Origin: Hyalangium gracile
GTDB taxonomy: Bacteria; Myxococcota; Myxococcia; Myxococcales; Myxococcaceae
Length of the DNA stretch: 64,000 nt
Assembly: GCF_020103725.1 (NCBI RefSeq)
Contig: NZ_JAHXBG010000002.1
Location: 62,001-126,000, forward strand
Reading direction: 5' to 3'
A program made the translations under genes and the position numbers. Positions 53,344 to 62,383 of this stretch are shown here, in pieces; position 1 is the stretch's first letter, and each line of letters starts with the position of its first letter. The notes beneath the pieces are model-generated. The model did no database searches. It was given only the letters and a program-made list of their open reading frames with translations, and was not told where the DNA came from.

Positions 53344-56304
53344 TTGAAGCGGCACAGGCCCTCCAAGAAGAGCCTCGACCCAGCGGAAGCCAAGAAGGAG
53401 GTGGAAGAAGTCTTTTCCACCTACCGAAGTTCCCTGGCCAGCGCCCGAGACAACGAAGCAACGACTCGGATAACGCTGGTGGACAGGATTCTGGCTGCCG
53501 TCGGCTGGCAGCCAGAAGAGATTGATCGCGAAGTCCCCTCGGGAGTGGGGACATTTCTCGACTACGAGCTATGGGACAACGAGCGCCCGTGGATGCTGAT
53601 TGAGTCCAAGCGTGCGGGAGATCCGTTCAAGCTCGAATCCAGCGCCAGGTCGTCAACCACGACCGAGTTTCATGACATCGGCAGATTACTCCGAAGTGGA
53701 GGGCGCGATTTAAAGGAGGCATTCACCCAGGCCGCCGAGTACTGCAACAACTGTGGAATCCCCCTGGCTTGCATCACCAATGGGGTGCAGTGGCTCTTCT
53801 TCCGGGGACTCTCATCGCCTGATCGGCCCTGGCATCACGGCGTCGCGCTGACCTTCGCGACGATGGATGAGGTCATCAACCGGTTCGACACCTTCTTCAT
53901 GTCCATCGGGCGGACGTCCGCCGGGACCCAGCATCTCCTCCAGCATCTGGATCGCCCCTCTCCCGCGGCACCGCCCACCGCCTTCGTTCCCAACGAGTAC
54001 CTGAAAACGCGCAAGCCCGATCCCAACTCGCAGACGACACCTCATCTGCGCGCCGTTTGTGACTTCCTGCTAGGTGAGATTCACGGTGCCAATCGTCAGG
54101 AGATGATGCGGCATTGCTATATCGAGCCTGGCGTCGAGGCAGAGTTCGAGAAGAGCGTTCAGCGTCTGCTGCGTGACACCGCCCAGACGCTCGAGAGCAC
54201 TCACGACACCATTGCCCACGTGGACTCGAGACGCTTCGTCGAAGAGGTCTCCATCCAAGAGAGCTTGGCCAAAGCCCAGGACCCGATCGTCGTCGTCGGC
54301 CATGTCGGAGCCGGGAAGACCACCTTCCTCCATAAGTCCATTGCGCGATTCAGGGAGGATCACTCCGCCTTCTGTTCCATCATCAACCTTGAAGGTCATG
54401 GGCATGGAGGCAACCTCAACGCCGCCGAAGAAGAGAAGCGAGTTGCCGCCCAGATCCTGAAAGAGCTCCCTACGGCGGCCCGCGCCGTCCTCGCGCAGCG
54501 AGAGGATGTTTCCAGCGCCGAGAGAGAGCAGGCAGATCCCTTTCATGGCGAGACCCTGAAGAATCTCTTTCAAGAAGAGCTCGCGATAGAGCGGAGGCTG
54601 GGAGCCAAGGTCTGGGCTTCGAACCCAGCCGCATGGGATCAGAAGGAGTACGAGATCCTGGCGGCGTCTCGTCAGAATGTCGGTGAGCTGCTGTTTCGCT
54701 TCTTGCGTTATCTGCAGGAGCGTTTCCAGGACGCGGCCCAGCGCAAGTACCCGATCCTGGTGATGCTGGACAACCTCGATCAAGCCACTGACGAATATCA
54801 GCGATGTATCTACGGATTCGCGCAGCGGCTCTCCAGGGATACTCCCGCGGTCATCGTCATCTGCTTGCGCGAGGACACGTACGCACGAGGCAAGGAACCT
54901 GGGGGCTTCTTGACGTCCAGTTCCCTCCCCTTCGTCTTCCACGTGCCGGCTCCACCGCTGGACAAGATGCTCCGTCAGCGCGTGGAGTTTGGAGAGTACG
55001 CCTTGAGGCAGCGGCTGCTCCCGATGCCTTGGATGTACCAGCCGCCTGGAGTCCAGGAGGTCTGCAGGCTCCTGCGCACCGTGTTTCTCTCGTCAGGTTC
55101 CGAAGCACTGGAACTGCTGGCATGCCTCTGCGGCAACAGTATTCGCCAGGGACTCTCCCTCGTCCGGTCGGTGGTCCACGGGTCCACTGCCACGCGGGAG
55201 CAGCCCCACAGCGGAGCCGCCTATGCTCTCGAGTGCCTCTTATCGAGCCTTGGTCAGGAAGAGCTCAAACCGCTCCTGTTCAACTGCTTCGATGCCGATC
55301 CAGCAACTCCCCCGTATCACGCCCTGCGCGTTCGGATCCTCGGCTACTGCTCCTGGGCCTCCGCTTCCGTCAACGAGCGCCCATTGCTCGAGGCAACAGA
55401 TCAGATCCAGGGCCGGTTTGCCGAATGGGGCTACCCCGTAGCGATGGTGTACTCCGCCATCGATGCCCTGCTGACGGGCGGCATGCTAAAGCCCTTCGCT
55501 GAATCCGAGCGGGGCAAGTTCCGCAAGGGGGATCGGCTCCCCAGGCGGATAACCCTCACGGCTGCAGGCCATGCCCACATCTCCCGATTGCTCAGTCTGC
55601 CTGCATACAGGGCAGCCATGGCATGCATCACGCGCTGGTATGACGAAGACATGGGGAAGCACTTCGTGAAGCGCTCACAAAGAGGTGTGTCATCTGAGGG
55701 GGAACCTACTGTTGGCGACATCGTTGCATCGGGCGCGCTGGAGATCTTCGATGCTTATCTGAACCAGTTCGTTGCCCGGGAGGATCACCAGCTTGCGGCC
55801 CCTATCAAGACCCATACCTGGGCCATTGAGACCCTTTCTCGAGCCGCTCGCGTTGTCGCCAATCCCATTCATGACGTATCTCCAGGACACGTTGAAGTTA
55901 CCGTGGAGCAGTCGGGCACGACTCGTGCCGATGCCAGGCAAATGAATCTGGCGTTGAACCTGGATGAGCCCTCAGAACGCTCGGCTCTTCCCCGGCTTGG
56001 CGCGGGGATAGACTACAAAGGAAGCCAATACATTCCACGCATCCTGTGGGCGCTCGAATGGGCGCACCTGCATAAGGCCGGGCGGCTGTCGGCTGTTGGT
56101 ATCGCCAAGGTGCTCAAGACCCATTGCGACCTGGACGAGACTCCCTCCGGCGTCTCGAAAGCATTGAGCCTGCTCAAGGGGGATTCACGAGCCGTGGACT
56201 TCTGGGCCATGCTGGGACGCAGTTACGAGATAACGGCGGCTGGCCGTAAGGTTCTTCACGGGATCCTCGCCGCTCACTCCCGCTCGTCCCGACCCAGGAC
56301 CTGA
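53344..56304 (+). CDS. HsdR-type nuclease fused to P-loop NTPase and winged helices, candidate defence protein
   Basis: The 986-residue protein uses a TTG start (the frame has no ATG before residue 84). Residues 15-185 form a type-I-restriction-like PD-(D/E)XK nuclease with Asp73, Glu87, Lys89 (FLDYELWDNE, MLIESKRAG) followed by the QAAEYCNN and CITNGVQWLFF motif. A linker leads to a P-loop NTPase: Walker A GHVGAGKTT (319-327), Walker B ILVMLDNLDQ (471-480). C-terminal winged-helix-like segments lie near 720-790 and 920-980. The GC and codon use are lower and more mixed than in the flanking genes. It resembles STAND-type antiviral ATPases by layout, though no TPR sensor is present. Confidence 0.8.
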   Translation: MKRHRPSKKSLDPAEAKKEVEEVFSTYRSSLASARDNEATTRITLVDRILAAVGWQPEEIDREVPSGVGTFLDYELWDNERPWMLIESKRAGDPFKLESSARSSTTTEFHDIGRLLRSGGRDLKEAFTQAAEYCNNCGIPLACITNGVQWLFFRGLSSPDRPWHHGVALTFATMDEVINRFDTFFMSIGRTSAGTQHLLQHLDRPSPAAPPTAFVPNEYLKTRKPDPNSQTTPHLRAVCDFLLGEIHGANRQEMMRHCYIEPGVEAEFEKSVQRLLRDTAQTLESTHDTIAHVDSRRFVEEVSIQESLAKAQDPIVVVGHVGAGKTTFLHKSIARFREDHSAFCSIINLEGHGHGGNLNAAEEEKRVAAQILKELPTAARAVLAQREDVSSAEREQADPFHGETLKNLFQEELAIERRLGAKVWASNPAAWDQKEYEILAASRQNVGELLFRFLRYLQERFQDAAQRKYPILVMLDNLDQATDEYQRCIYGFAQRLSRDTPAVIVICLREDTYARGKEPGGFLTSSSLPFVFHVPAPPLDKMLRQRVEFGEYALRQRLLPMPWMYQPPGVQEVCRLLRTVFLSSGSEALELLACLCGNSIRQGLSLVRSVVHGSTATREQPHSGAAYALECLLSSLGQEELKPLLFNCFDADPATPPYHALRVRILGYCSWASASVNERPLLEATDQIQGRFAEWGYPVAMVYSAIDALLTGGMLKPFAESERGKFRKGDRLPRRITLTAAGHAHISRLLSLPAYRAAMACITRWYDEDMGKHFVKRSQRGVSSEGEPTVGDIVASGALEIFDAYLNQFVAREDHQLAAPIKTHTWAIETLSRAARVVANPIHDVSPGHVEVTVEQSGTTRADARQMNLALNLDEPSERSALPRLGAGIDYKGSQYIPRILWALEWAHLHKAGRLSAVGIAKVLKTHCDLDETPSGVSKALSLLKGDSRAVDFWAMLGRSYEITAAGRKVLHGILAAHSRSSRPRT

Positions 56305-56344
56305 CATATACCGAACCGACGGTGAAGCCACCCCGCCTCATGGG

Positions 56345-56875
56345 TTGGACGCATGGGGGCCAATCTGGCTCGTCATCGAGACGGACGAGCCGGTGGATTC
56401 CGTGGTCAGGAGCTGGCCCCCGAAGCTGCTCGGCCGAGTGGCCGACGAAGTGGTCGAGCACGAGCGCGTGCGCGCGTTGTTGCACCGAGGGTTTATCTCG
56501 ATGGATGTCTCTGGCGAGGACATGCCGGAGGCTTTGGTCACCACGGAGGAGCGCGTCGCGGTTCTGCTCGGGGTGGAGTCGAAGGGAATCGTGCCAGCGA
56601 TTCCCGCAGCCCCAGCCTCATGCATGCACCTCCAGGTCGACTCCCACCCTACAGGGACTCAGCCTCGGGTCCCGTCGGAGTTCCCGGCAAACCTGTCCTA
56701 CAAGCATACCGGTTCGGCAAGCGGCACTGCCGGGGGGCTGGCGTGGGTTCAGCCAGGGCTCACCGCTAGAGGTCACCGCGGTCCTGTTCCGGTCCCGGCG
56801 GGCGCACGTGCGCTCCAGCTCGCTTCCGCGCTGTCCAGGTGCTCCAGGAGCAGGGCGTTGATGCGGTCTGGATGA
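56345..56875 (+). CDS. Uncertain ORF downstream of the nuclease-NTPase gene
   Basis: The frame starts at TTG 56345. The first ~85 residues (IWLVIETDEPVDSVV, LLGRVADEVVEHERVRAL) look protein-like, but the rest drifts into Arg/Ser/Ala low complexity antisense to a hydrolase remnant. It could be the truncated 5' end of a gene or a short protein ending elsewhere. No family is recognised. It belongs to the disturbed 56305-57088 stretch. Confidence 0.25.
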   Translation: MDAWGPIWLVIETDEPVDSVVRSWPPKLLGRVADEVVEHERVRALLHRGFISMDVSGEDMPEALVTTEERVAVLLGVESKGIVPAIPAAPASCMHLQVDSHPTGTQPRVPSEFPANLSYKHTGSASGTAGGLAWVQPGLTARGHRGPVPVPAGARALQLASALSRCSRSRALMRSG

Positions 56876-57039
56876 TGCAGGGTGACACCATGGGAACCGT
56901 CGGGAATCTCCACGTATCGCGCCCCGGGAATGCCCTCCGCCAGCGCCTTACCCCCGTGCGGAGGCGCAATTCGATCGTGCGCGCCGCTTACGACCAGGGG
57001 CGGCCCCTCTCCGCCGGCGAGCCAGCTCAGCGTGCAGCC
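56773..57039 (-). pseudogene. Alpha/beta hydrolase, C-terminal fragment
   Basis: The minus-strand frame ends with a typical hydrolase tail: PPLVVSGAHDRIAPP (the acid Asp), then IPGARYVEIPDGSHGVTL (the catalytic His) and RINALLLEHLDSAE. There is no N-terminal domain or nucleophile elbow in any frame upstream, so this is a remnant of a full-length gene. The upstream part of the frame (to 57183) is unrelated. The region with no intact gene, 56305-57088, also holds the uncertain ORF above and no terminator that I can support. Confidence 0.65.
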
Positions 57040-57088
57040 ACGATGCGAGGTGGTCTGTCGAACGGGCGAGGGGGTCATGCGCGCTCTC

Positions 57089-57745
57089 TTAAAGTGTCCC
57101 GTGCCCGAGACGCAGAGTAACGGTGCTTGATGGTCCCGAAGAGAGACTTTCCTGTGCAGGCCCCGCATCTCCGATGCCACCATCTGCGGGAGAAGAATGG
57201 CCTCCCGTCACTCCTCCATCGCTTGTCTGCTGGAATGTTCGCACTACCCGGACACGATGCAGCCCGACGCACCTTCCCTCGAATGACATGAGCGACAGTT
57301 CGGCCTCAATACACTCGGGCCCCAAGCCACCCAGTTCTCTGGCGAAGAGTGGGAAGCGTATCGTGCTCCCATACCAGTATCCCGGCTCGAGAATGAGGAG
57401 ATCCTCCTCCCGGCCGCGAGGAGGGAACGCGTCCATGATGATGAACGGAACATTCTGGCGCGTTTGACAGTCGATGACCGAGTTCACATTCACGTCGATG
57501 TTCGAAAACAGCCGCTTGTCCAGGCGCAGGCGCTCCCCTTCGGCCCCAACCAGGAAGCGCCCGGAGAGGTACTCGCCGTCGTAATGAATCTCTTGAAGGT
57601 CCATCCTGGCGTGTGGCGGTCGTTGTCCGCAGTCGGCAAGGCGCTCCTGCTGCTTTGAAGGTGTGGTCGTACATGCCAGGAGCAGGGCCAGAACAGCGAT
57701 TCCGTACTGGAGGCAGAGAACCGGAGCGCGTCGCTGAGCCCTCAT
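57089..57745 (-). CDS. Lipoprotein of unknown function, coupled to lnt
   Basis: ATG 57745 overlaps the lnt stop by 4 bases. The 218-residue protein has a lipoprotein signal (lipobox ALLLAC, Cys after LALLLA) and a beta-rich mature part with YLSGRFLVGAEGERLRLDKRLF, several Cys (CQTRQN, ECIEAE, RCVGLH) and a Ser/Gly/Thr tail. No family is recognised. Because lnt adds the third acyl chain to lipoproteins, co-translation of a lipoprotein with it is unusual; the lipoprotein may simply share the operon. Confidence 0.72.
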   Translation of the reverse strand: MRAQRRAPVLCLQYGIAVLALLLACTTTPSKQQERLADCGQRPPHARMDLQEIHYDGEYLSGRFLVGAEGERLRLDKRLFSNIDVNVNSVIDCQTRQNVPFIIMDAFPPRGREEDLLILEPGYWYGSTIRFPLFARELGGLGPECIEAELSLMSFEGRCVGLHRVRVVRTFQQTSDGGVTGGHSSPADGGIGDAGPAQESLSSGPSSTVTLRLGHGTL

Positions 57746-59394
57746 GCCTTGCGGCCCGTCATTCGCCGACTGAGCAGCACCTGCGCCAGTAGCAGCACCA
57801 TCCCCAAGATCAGCGCCGTGGGACCGAACCAGTCTCCCCACGCCACCATCAACGTGCCGATGGGCGCCGTCGGCGGGATCGTCACCACCACTCCCGCTCG
57901 CTGGCCGGTCTGCACCTCCCGGACGATCTCTCCCGTCGGAGTGATGTAAGCCGAGATACCTGAGTTCGTCGCCCGCACCTGCGGCAGCCGCGTCTCGATG
58001 CTCCGGAACGCCGCCAGCGTCAGGTGCAGCTTCGGCCCCGCGGACGTCCCGAACCATGAGTCGTTCGAGAGCGTCACGATCAGCTCCGCGCCCTTACGCA
58101 CCGCCGCCGCTACGTAGTCCGGGAAGATGGCCTCGTAGCAGATGAGCGGCACCACCTTCAGCACCCTGCCTCCCCTTAAAGGGAAGCCGAACGATTGCGG
58201 CCCAGGCCCCCGCTTCCAGGTCCCCAGCCACGGCAGCATCCCGCGCACCCACGGCTTGTCCAGCGACTCCGGCACCCACTCCGTCAGCGGGAAGAGCTTC
58301 GTCTTGCGATAGACGCCGAGCTCCAGCCGCTTCTCCTCTGGAGTCCCCACCGGGCCCAGGAACATCGCCGCGTTGTACTCGCGATCCTGCTCCAGATCGT
58401 ACGCCCCGAAGATCAGCGGCATCTGGCGCTCGCCCACGAACTGCGACAGATCCTGATCGAACTCCGCCCCTTCCTCGCTCTTCGGCGAGCCGAACGTCGT
58501 CGGGTACACCGTCTCCGGCCACACGATCAGATCCGGCTTCGTGTCCTTCATCAGCTCGTCGGAGAGCTGGTAGTGCGTGTCCAGGATCATCCGCAGCGCG
58601 TCGTACGTCCCCATCTCCGCCGCCAGCCGGCCGTACTGCGTGATGTTCGACTGCACCACGCCTACCGTGAGCCCCGGTCCCGTCCCCACCTGCTCGCTCA
58701 CCTGTCGATACCGGATGGCTCCGTAGCCGGTGAGCACCACCACCAGCGCCACCAGCACCGCCGCGGGAGTTCGCAGCTCCCTCGCGCCAGGCCACTTCCA
58801 TCCCCGAGCCGAGAACGCCTTCACCGCCGCCAGCACGCACTCGTTGCCCAGGATGAGCGCCACCGTGAGGCCATGCGCCCCCGCGATGTCCGCGCCCTGC
58901 CGCAGCCAGACGGAGCTGTAGAGCCCCTGCCCCAGCGTGTCCGCGAAGAGCTTGGGCCACGCCCACTCCGTGCCCACGTACACCAGCGCTCCCGTCAGCC
59001 CCACGCGCAGGAACGCTCCCTCCGGCGCCATCCGCCGCGCCAGGTGTCGGGCCAGCGCCGCGAAGATGAACTGCGGCTGCATGAACGGCCCGAACGACAG
59101 CAGCACGAGCCAGAACATCCACAGGTCCGAGGACTGGGCATACGCCCCCAGCGCATCCGCGAACCACCCGAAGATCACTCCCGTGAAGACGACGCTGAGA
59201 ACCAGCCCTGCCGCCAGCGTCTGCCACACCGTCCGAGCCCGATCGAGCACCGCCAGCCACGGCACCAGCGCCACCCAACCCAACCAGACCCAAGCCGCCT
59301 CGATCCGCCCGAACAGCCACACCCCCAACGAGGTCGCCACGGCCGCGAGGAACATCTCCCCGAACCGCCGCCCCGCCGACAGCTCCACGCTCAT
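57742..59394 (-). CDS. lnt: Apolipoprotein N-acyltransferase
   Basis: The 550-residue protein has N-terminal membrane helices (about 10-230) and a periplasmic nitrilase-like domain. The catalytic triad is Glu294 (LIVWPETVYP), Lys366 (VYRKTKLFPL) and Cys419 (VPLICYEAIFPD), matching the E. coli order E-K-C. A final membrane helix follows (about 520-545). It N-acylates the lipid-bearing Cys of outer-membrane lipoproteins, which this genome encodes in quantity. It overlaps the upstream 59391 gene's ATGA and the downstream lipoprotein gene. Confidence 0.94.
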   Translation of the reverse strand: MSVELSAGRRFGEMFLAAVATSLGVWLFGRIEAAWVWLGWVALVPWLAVLDRARTVWQTLAAGLVLSVVFTGVIFGWFADALGAYAQSSDLWMFWLVLLSFGPFMQPQFIFAALARHLARRMAPEGAFLRVGLTGALVYVGTEWAWPKLFADTLGQGLYSSVWLRQGADIAGAHGLTVALILGNECVLAAVKAFSARGWKWPGARELRTPAAVLVALVVVLTGYGAIRYRQVSEQVGTGPGLTVGVVQSNITQYGRLAAEMGTYDALRMILDTHYQLSDELMKDTKPDLIVWPETVYPTTFGSPKSEEGAEFDQDLSQFVGERQMPLIFGAYDLEQDREYNAAMFLGPVGTPEEKRLELGVYRKTKLFPLTEWVPESLDKPWVRGMLPWLGTWKRGPGPQSFGFPLRGGRVLKVVPLICYEAIFPDYVAAAVRKGAELIVTLSNDSWFGTSAGPKLHLTLAAFRSIETRLPQVRATNSGISAYITPTGEIVREVQTGQRAGVVVTIPPTAPIGTLMVAWGDWFGPTALILGMVLLLAQVLLSRRMTGRKA

Positions 59395-60068
59395 GGACTC
59401 GGCTCCGCCCCGCTCGGATGCTCTGGATCCAGCATCTGGATGGGCATCCCCGGCGGCGCCATCTCCGGCGGGACGATGCCGTTCTCCGTCACCTTCATGG
59501 GCTGCCCGTTCGCGTCCAGCGGCGGGCCATCCGGGCTGAACATCAGGATCGCCGGCAGCCGCTCGCCCTCATCCGTCGTCTGGTAGTGGCGCACGTAGCC
59601 GGGTGGCAGCTCGAAGTCCTCCGGCACGACGATCCCCTTCTTCAGCGGATCCGTCCCTGGGGGCGGAAACACCATCAACCCCGTGGGTTCCTCTCCTGGC
59701 TTCGGCATCTCAAAGAGACCCTCGGGGAGCTGCTCGAGCACCTCCTCCGGCACCGCGGCCACCTGCTCCTGCAGGTGCTTGGGCAGGGGCTTCGTCGCGG
59801 GCCGGGCCGGTGCCGGGCGCGCGGGCGCCGGAGACGTCGGGGGCACCGGCTGCTGCACCGGAGGCGGCTCCGTCCGCGCGAACACGGGCGGGCTCTCCAC
59901 CTCCGGCTCGTCGAAGACCAGCCACAGGCTCAGCGCCAGGCCCACGCACGTGAGGGCCACGCCGATCCCGAGCACCCACGCGACGCCACCGCCCGCGCGT
60001 CGTTGCTCGACCCGGACGATGCCATCGCTGTCGACGTGCCGCTGTGGGGCCGGGGGCTGCGCCGCCAT
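59391..60068 (-). CDS. Single-pass membrane protein with Pro/Ala-rich periplasmic region
   Basis: The 225-residue protein has a short cytoplasmic N-terminus, one membrane helix (about 29-51, VAWVLGIGVALTCVGLALSLW) and a long Pro/Ala-rich stretch (56-100), then an acidic C-terminal domain with PDGPPLDANGQPM-like segments. No family is recognised. It leads the operon with lnt and the lipoprotein, and its promoter lies at 60095-60123. Confidence 0.7.
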   Translation of the reverse strand: MAAQPPAPQRHVDSDGIVRVEQRRAGGGVAWVLGIGVALTCVGLALSLWLVFDEPEVESPPVFARTEPPPVQQPVPPTSPAPARPAPARPATKPLPKHLQEQVAAVPEEVLEQLPEGLFEMPKPGEEPTGLMVFPPPGTDPLKKGIVVPEDFELPPGYVRHYQTTDEGERLPAILMFSPDGPPLDANGQPMKVTENGIVPPEMAPPGMPIQMLDPEHPSGAEPSP

Positions 60069-60094
60069 GCTCGCTCAGGACCTCCAGGCTCCGT

Positions 60095-60123
60095 ATAGTA
60101 TCGGCCCCTCCTACCGAGGCCAA
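60095..60123 (-). promoter_or_regulatory. Predicted promoter of the lnt operon
   Basis: On the minus strand TTGGCC (60118-60123) and TACTAT (60095-60100) are 17 bases apart, and the -10 lies 26 bases upstream of ATG 60068. The -35 resembles that proposed for the efflux operon (TTGG). Divergent from the membrane protein at 60156. Confidence 0.45.
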
Positions 60124-60155
60124 CCAACCCCCTCGCCTCCTGCCTCCCGAGCCCC

Positions 60156-61067
60156 ATGCACGCCGCAGCCGAGCCCGTCCCGCCCCCCTCCCCTGGCGCT
60201 GACGCCGCTCCCCGCTTCCAGGTCCACGCCTGGCGGCCGGCCCTCCGGTTCCTCACGCTGGCCGCTCAGGTGCTCGTCGCCGGCAACCTGCTCTATCTCG
60301 TGGCCCTCACCCTCCAGGGCTCCCTCGAGGGCCTGGAGCCCCTGGTTCCACGGGGGCTGATCGTCCGGCTGGTGCTCCAGCTCGTGGCGCTCCTGCTCCT
60401 GCCCCGCGTGCTCGTGTGGCTGCTGCGGCACTTCACCTCGGCCACTCTCGTCGTGGAGCCCTCGCGGCTCGTGCTCCAGCTCCGTGGTGTGCGCTTCGAG
60501 ATCCCCCTCGAGTCCATCACCGGCCTCGAGCCCTGGAAGCTCCCGATGCCCGGCCCTGGCCTGGCTCTGCGGCTGAAGTCAGGGCGCCGCTTCCAGTACC
60601 AGCTCGAGGCGGCCGATCCCGCCGCGCTCCTCTCCGCGCTGAGCTCCGCGCTGCCCTCGGCGACCCAGGCGGCGGAGCACCCAGCCACGCGGTTCGGACA
60701 GGCCCGGCGTGACTTCCGGCGGCGGTTCTTCGACAAGCCGGCCTTCAAGCTCGGCCTGTTCCCCCTGCTGCCCACCACCATCATGTTCCGGGCGCACCAG
60801 TACATCACCTTCGGCGGAGCCTTCGGTGAGTACGACATGCTGGGGCTCGGCTCGTACCTGAAGACCTACGCGGCCTTCTGGCACACCTTCGCCATCGGCC
60901 TGCTGCTGTTCGCCGGCTTCTGGCGCATCGCCGCCGAGCTCCTGGCCTTCGCCCTGACCTGGGTGCTGCCCTCGCGCGCACGCGGCATCCGGCTGGCCGC
61001 GGAGTGGCTGTGCCGGCTCGTCTACTACGTGGGCGCTCCCGCGATCATGGCGCAGCCCTTCCTGTAG
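60156..61067 (+). CDS. Membrane protein of unknown function
   Basis: The 303-residue protein has membrane helices at about 30-52 and 67-88, a soluble domain (90-180) with paired beta strands (SATLVVEPSRLVLQLRG, RFEIPLESITGLEPW) like a bacterial PH-type fold, and further hydrophobic helices at about 195-212 and 235-285. It has no signal peptide. The PH-like domain between membrane helices is a recurring bacterial theme without a general function. It converges with the secreted hydrolase gene at 61163. Confidence 0.65.
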   Translation: MHAAAEPVPPPSPGADAAPRFQVHAWRPALRFLTLAAQVLVAGNLLYLVALTLQGSLEGLEPLVPRGLIVRLVLQLVALLLLPRVLVWLLRHFTSATLVVEPSRLVLQLRGVRFEIPLESITGLEPWKLPMPGPGLALRLKSGRRFQYQLEAADPAALLSALSSALPSATQAAEHPATRFGQARRDFRRRFFDKPAFKLGLFPLLPTTIMFRAHQYITFGGAFGEYDMLGLGSYLKTYAAFWHTFAIGLLLFAGFWRIAAELLAFALTWVLPSRARGIRLAAEWLCRLVYYVGAPAIMAQPFL

Positions 61068-61162
61068 CGCCCACCAAAGCAGAACGCGCCCCCGCATCAG
61101 CTGGCGGAGGCGCGTCCGAACTTCCGCCACGCCCGAGAGCGTGGCTTCACCCGTTCAGCCGA

Positions 61163-62236
61163 CTACGGCGCGGCCGGGTTGTACGTGGAGATGGACCAGC
61201 CGGAGCGCTCGTGGCCGGACTTGTTCCACTCGGTGTTCTTGCCACCGACGATCTGCGCATCCGTGAAGTCCGGAGCGGCCGAGCCCGAGCCCGTGCCGAT
61301 GGTGGACTTGTAGTAGGTCGGGTGCGTGTCGTCCGACTGCAGGTAGTCGAAGCTGGTGGTGGAGTTCACGTAGTGCGTGTTGGAGTCACGCAGCGTGCCC
61401 TTCAGCGAGACGATGCGGGCAACGTAGGCCGCCTCGCTCTCGCCAGCGCGCCAGCGGATCGCGTCCACGTCGATCTGGCCGTCGCCGTTGGAGTCGTAGT
61501 CGCTGGCCATCATCTCCGCGAAGGAGTCCGCGCACTTGAAGCCGTACGTCGCCGCCAGGTTACAGGCGCGCCAGTTGCTCTTGGCCAGGTACGGCAGGAA
61601 CTTGTCGCGGCGGTTCACCGAGGCGCCCGTGGACGCGTCCTTGCAGCTCGTCTGGACGTTGTCCGCGTTGTAGCCCGGGTAGTAGATGTTCATGATGATC
61701 TTGGCCTTGGCCGCCGTCGCGTACTGGTTGATGGCCTGCATGCCACGCTCCATGTACGTGGTGCAGTTGGCCAGCGCCGTGTCCAGGCCGGAGTAGTTGC
61801 AGGTGCCCGTCTGGTCCTTGAACGCGCTGCGCGCCTGCAGATAGTCATTGCCGCACATCTCGAACATCACCACGCGCGTGTTCGCAGACTGCATGTACGA
61901 GCGCTCGGCGACGATCTTGTTGTTGTAGATGTCGTCGGCCTTGGCGCCCGACTTGGTGCGGCGCACCACCTCGATGTTGGCGTTCCACTTGTTGCCCAGG
62001 TACTCGCCCGCGGCGTAGGGGCCCGCGCGACGCGCCACGCTGAAGAGGCTGCCGTTGTAGCCGGCGAAGATCGAGTCACCGTAGGCCACCACGCGATAGG
62101 TGCTCGTCGCACCGCTGCGGTTGATGGTCCACGAGGTGTTCTGGTTGATGGTGCTGGCGAACGCAGCGCTGCTCACGACGGTGGTGGCCAGCGCGCACGC
62201 CGCGGTAGCGCCACGCAGATTGAAACGAAGGGACAT
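61163..62236 (-). CDS. Secreted SGNH/GDSL-type hydrolase
   Basis: I start at ATG 62236 because AGGAGG lies 8 bases upstream and a signal peptide (MSLRFNLRGATAACALATTVVSSAAFA) follows. The 357-residue product has SGNH blocks: Ser55 in AYGDSIFAGYNG, GND (129-131) and Asp302-x2-His305 in SDDTHPTYY. A dockerin-like calcium loop (DSNGDGQIDVDA, 248-259) sits in the second half. It would be a secreted esterase, lipase or carbohydrate deacetylase. Several Cys suggest disulphides. The region upstream (62300-62360) is AT-rich and probably carries the promoter. Confidence 0.88.
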   Translation of the reverse strand: MSLRFNLRGATAACALATTVVSSAAFASTINQNTSWTINRSGATSTYRVVAYGDSIFAGYNGSLFSVARRAGPYAAGEYLGNKWNANIEVVRRTKSGAKADDIYNNKIVAERSYMQSANTRVVMFEMCGNDYLQARSAFKDQTGTCNYSGLDTALANCTTYMERGMQAINQYATAAKAKIIMNIYYPGYNADNVQTSCKDASTGASVNRRDKFLPYLAKSNWRACNLAATYGFKCADSFAEMMASDYDSNGDGQIDVDAIRWRAGESEAAYVARIVSLKGTLRDSNTHYVNSTTSFDYLQSDDTHPTYYKSTIGTGSGSAAPDFTDAQIVGGKNTEWNKSGHERSGWSISTYNPAAP

Positions 62237-62383
62237 GGACTGCCTCCTAGGCTCCCGGGGGATTTGGGAGGCCGGCAGGGTACAGACAGCCCACCGCGCA
62301 TTTCCAGGGAAAACAGTGCAAATTCCAATAAACCGCAAGTGACGCAATGCACCAACAAATAGTTAGCCCAGTGACAGAGCCTC

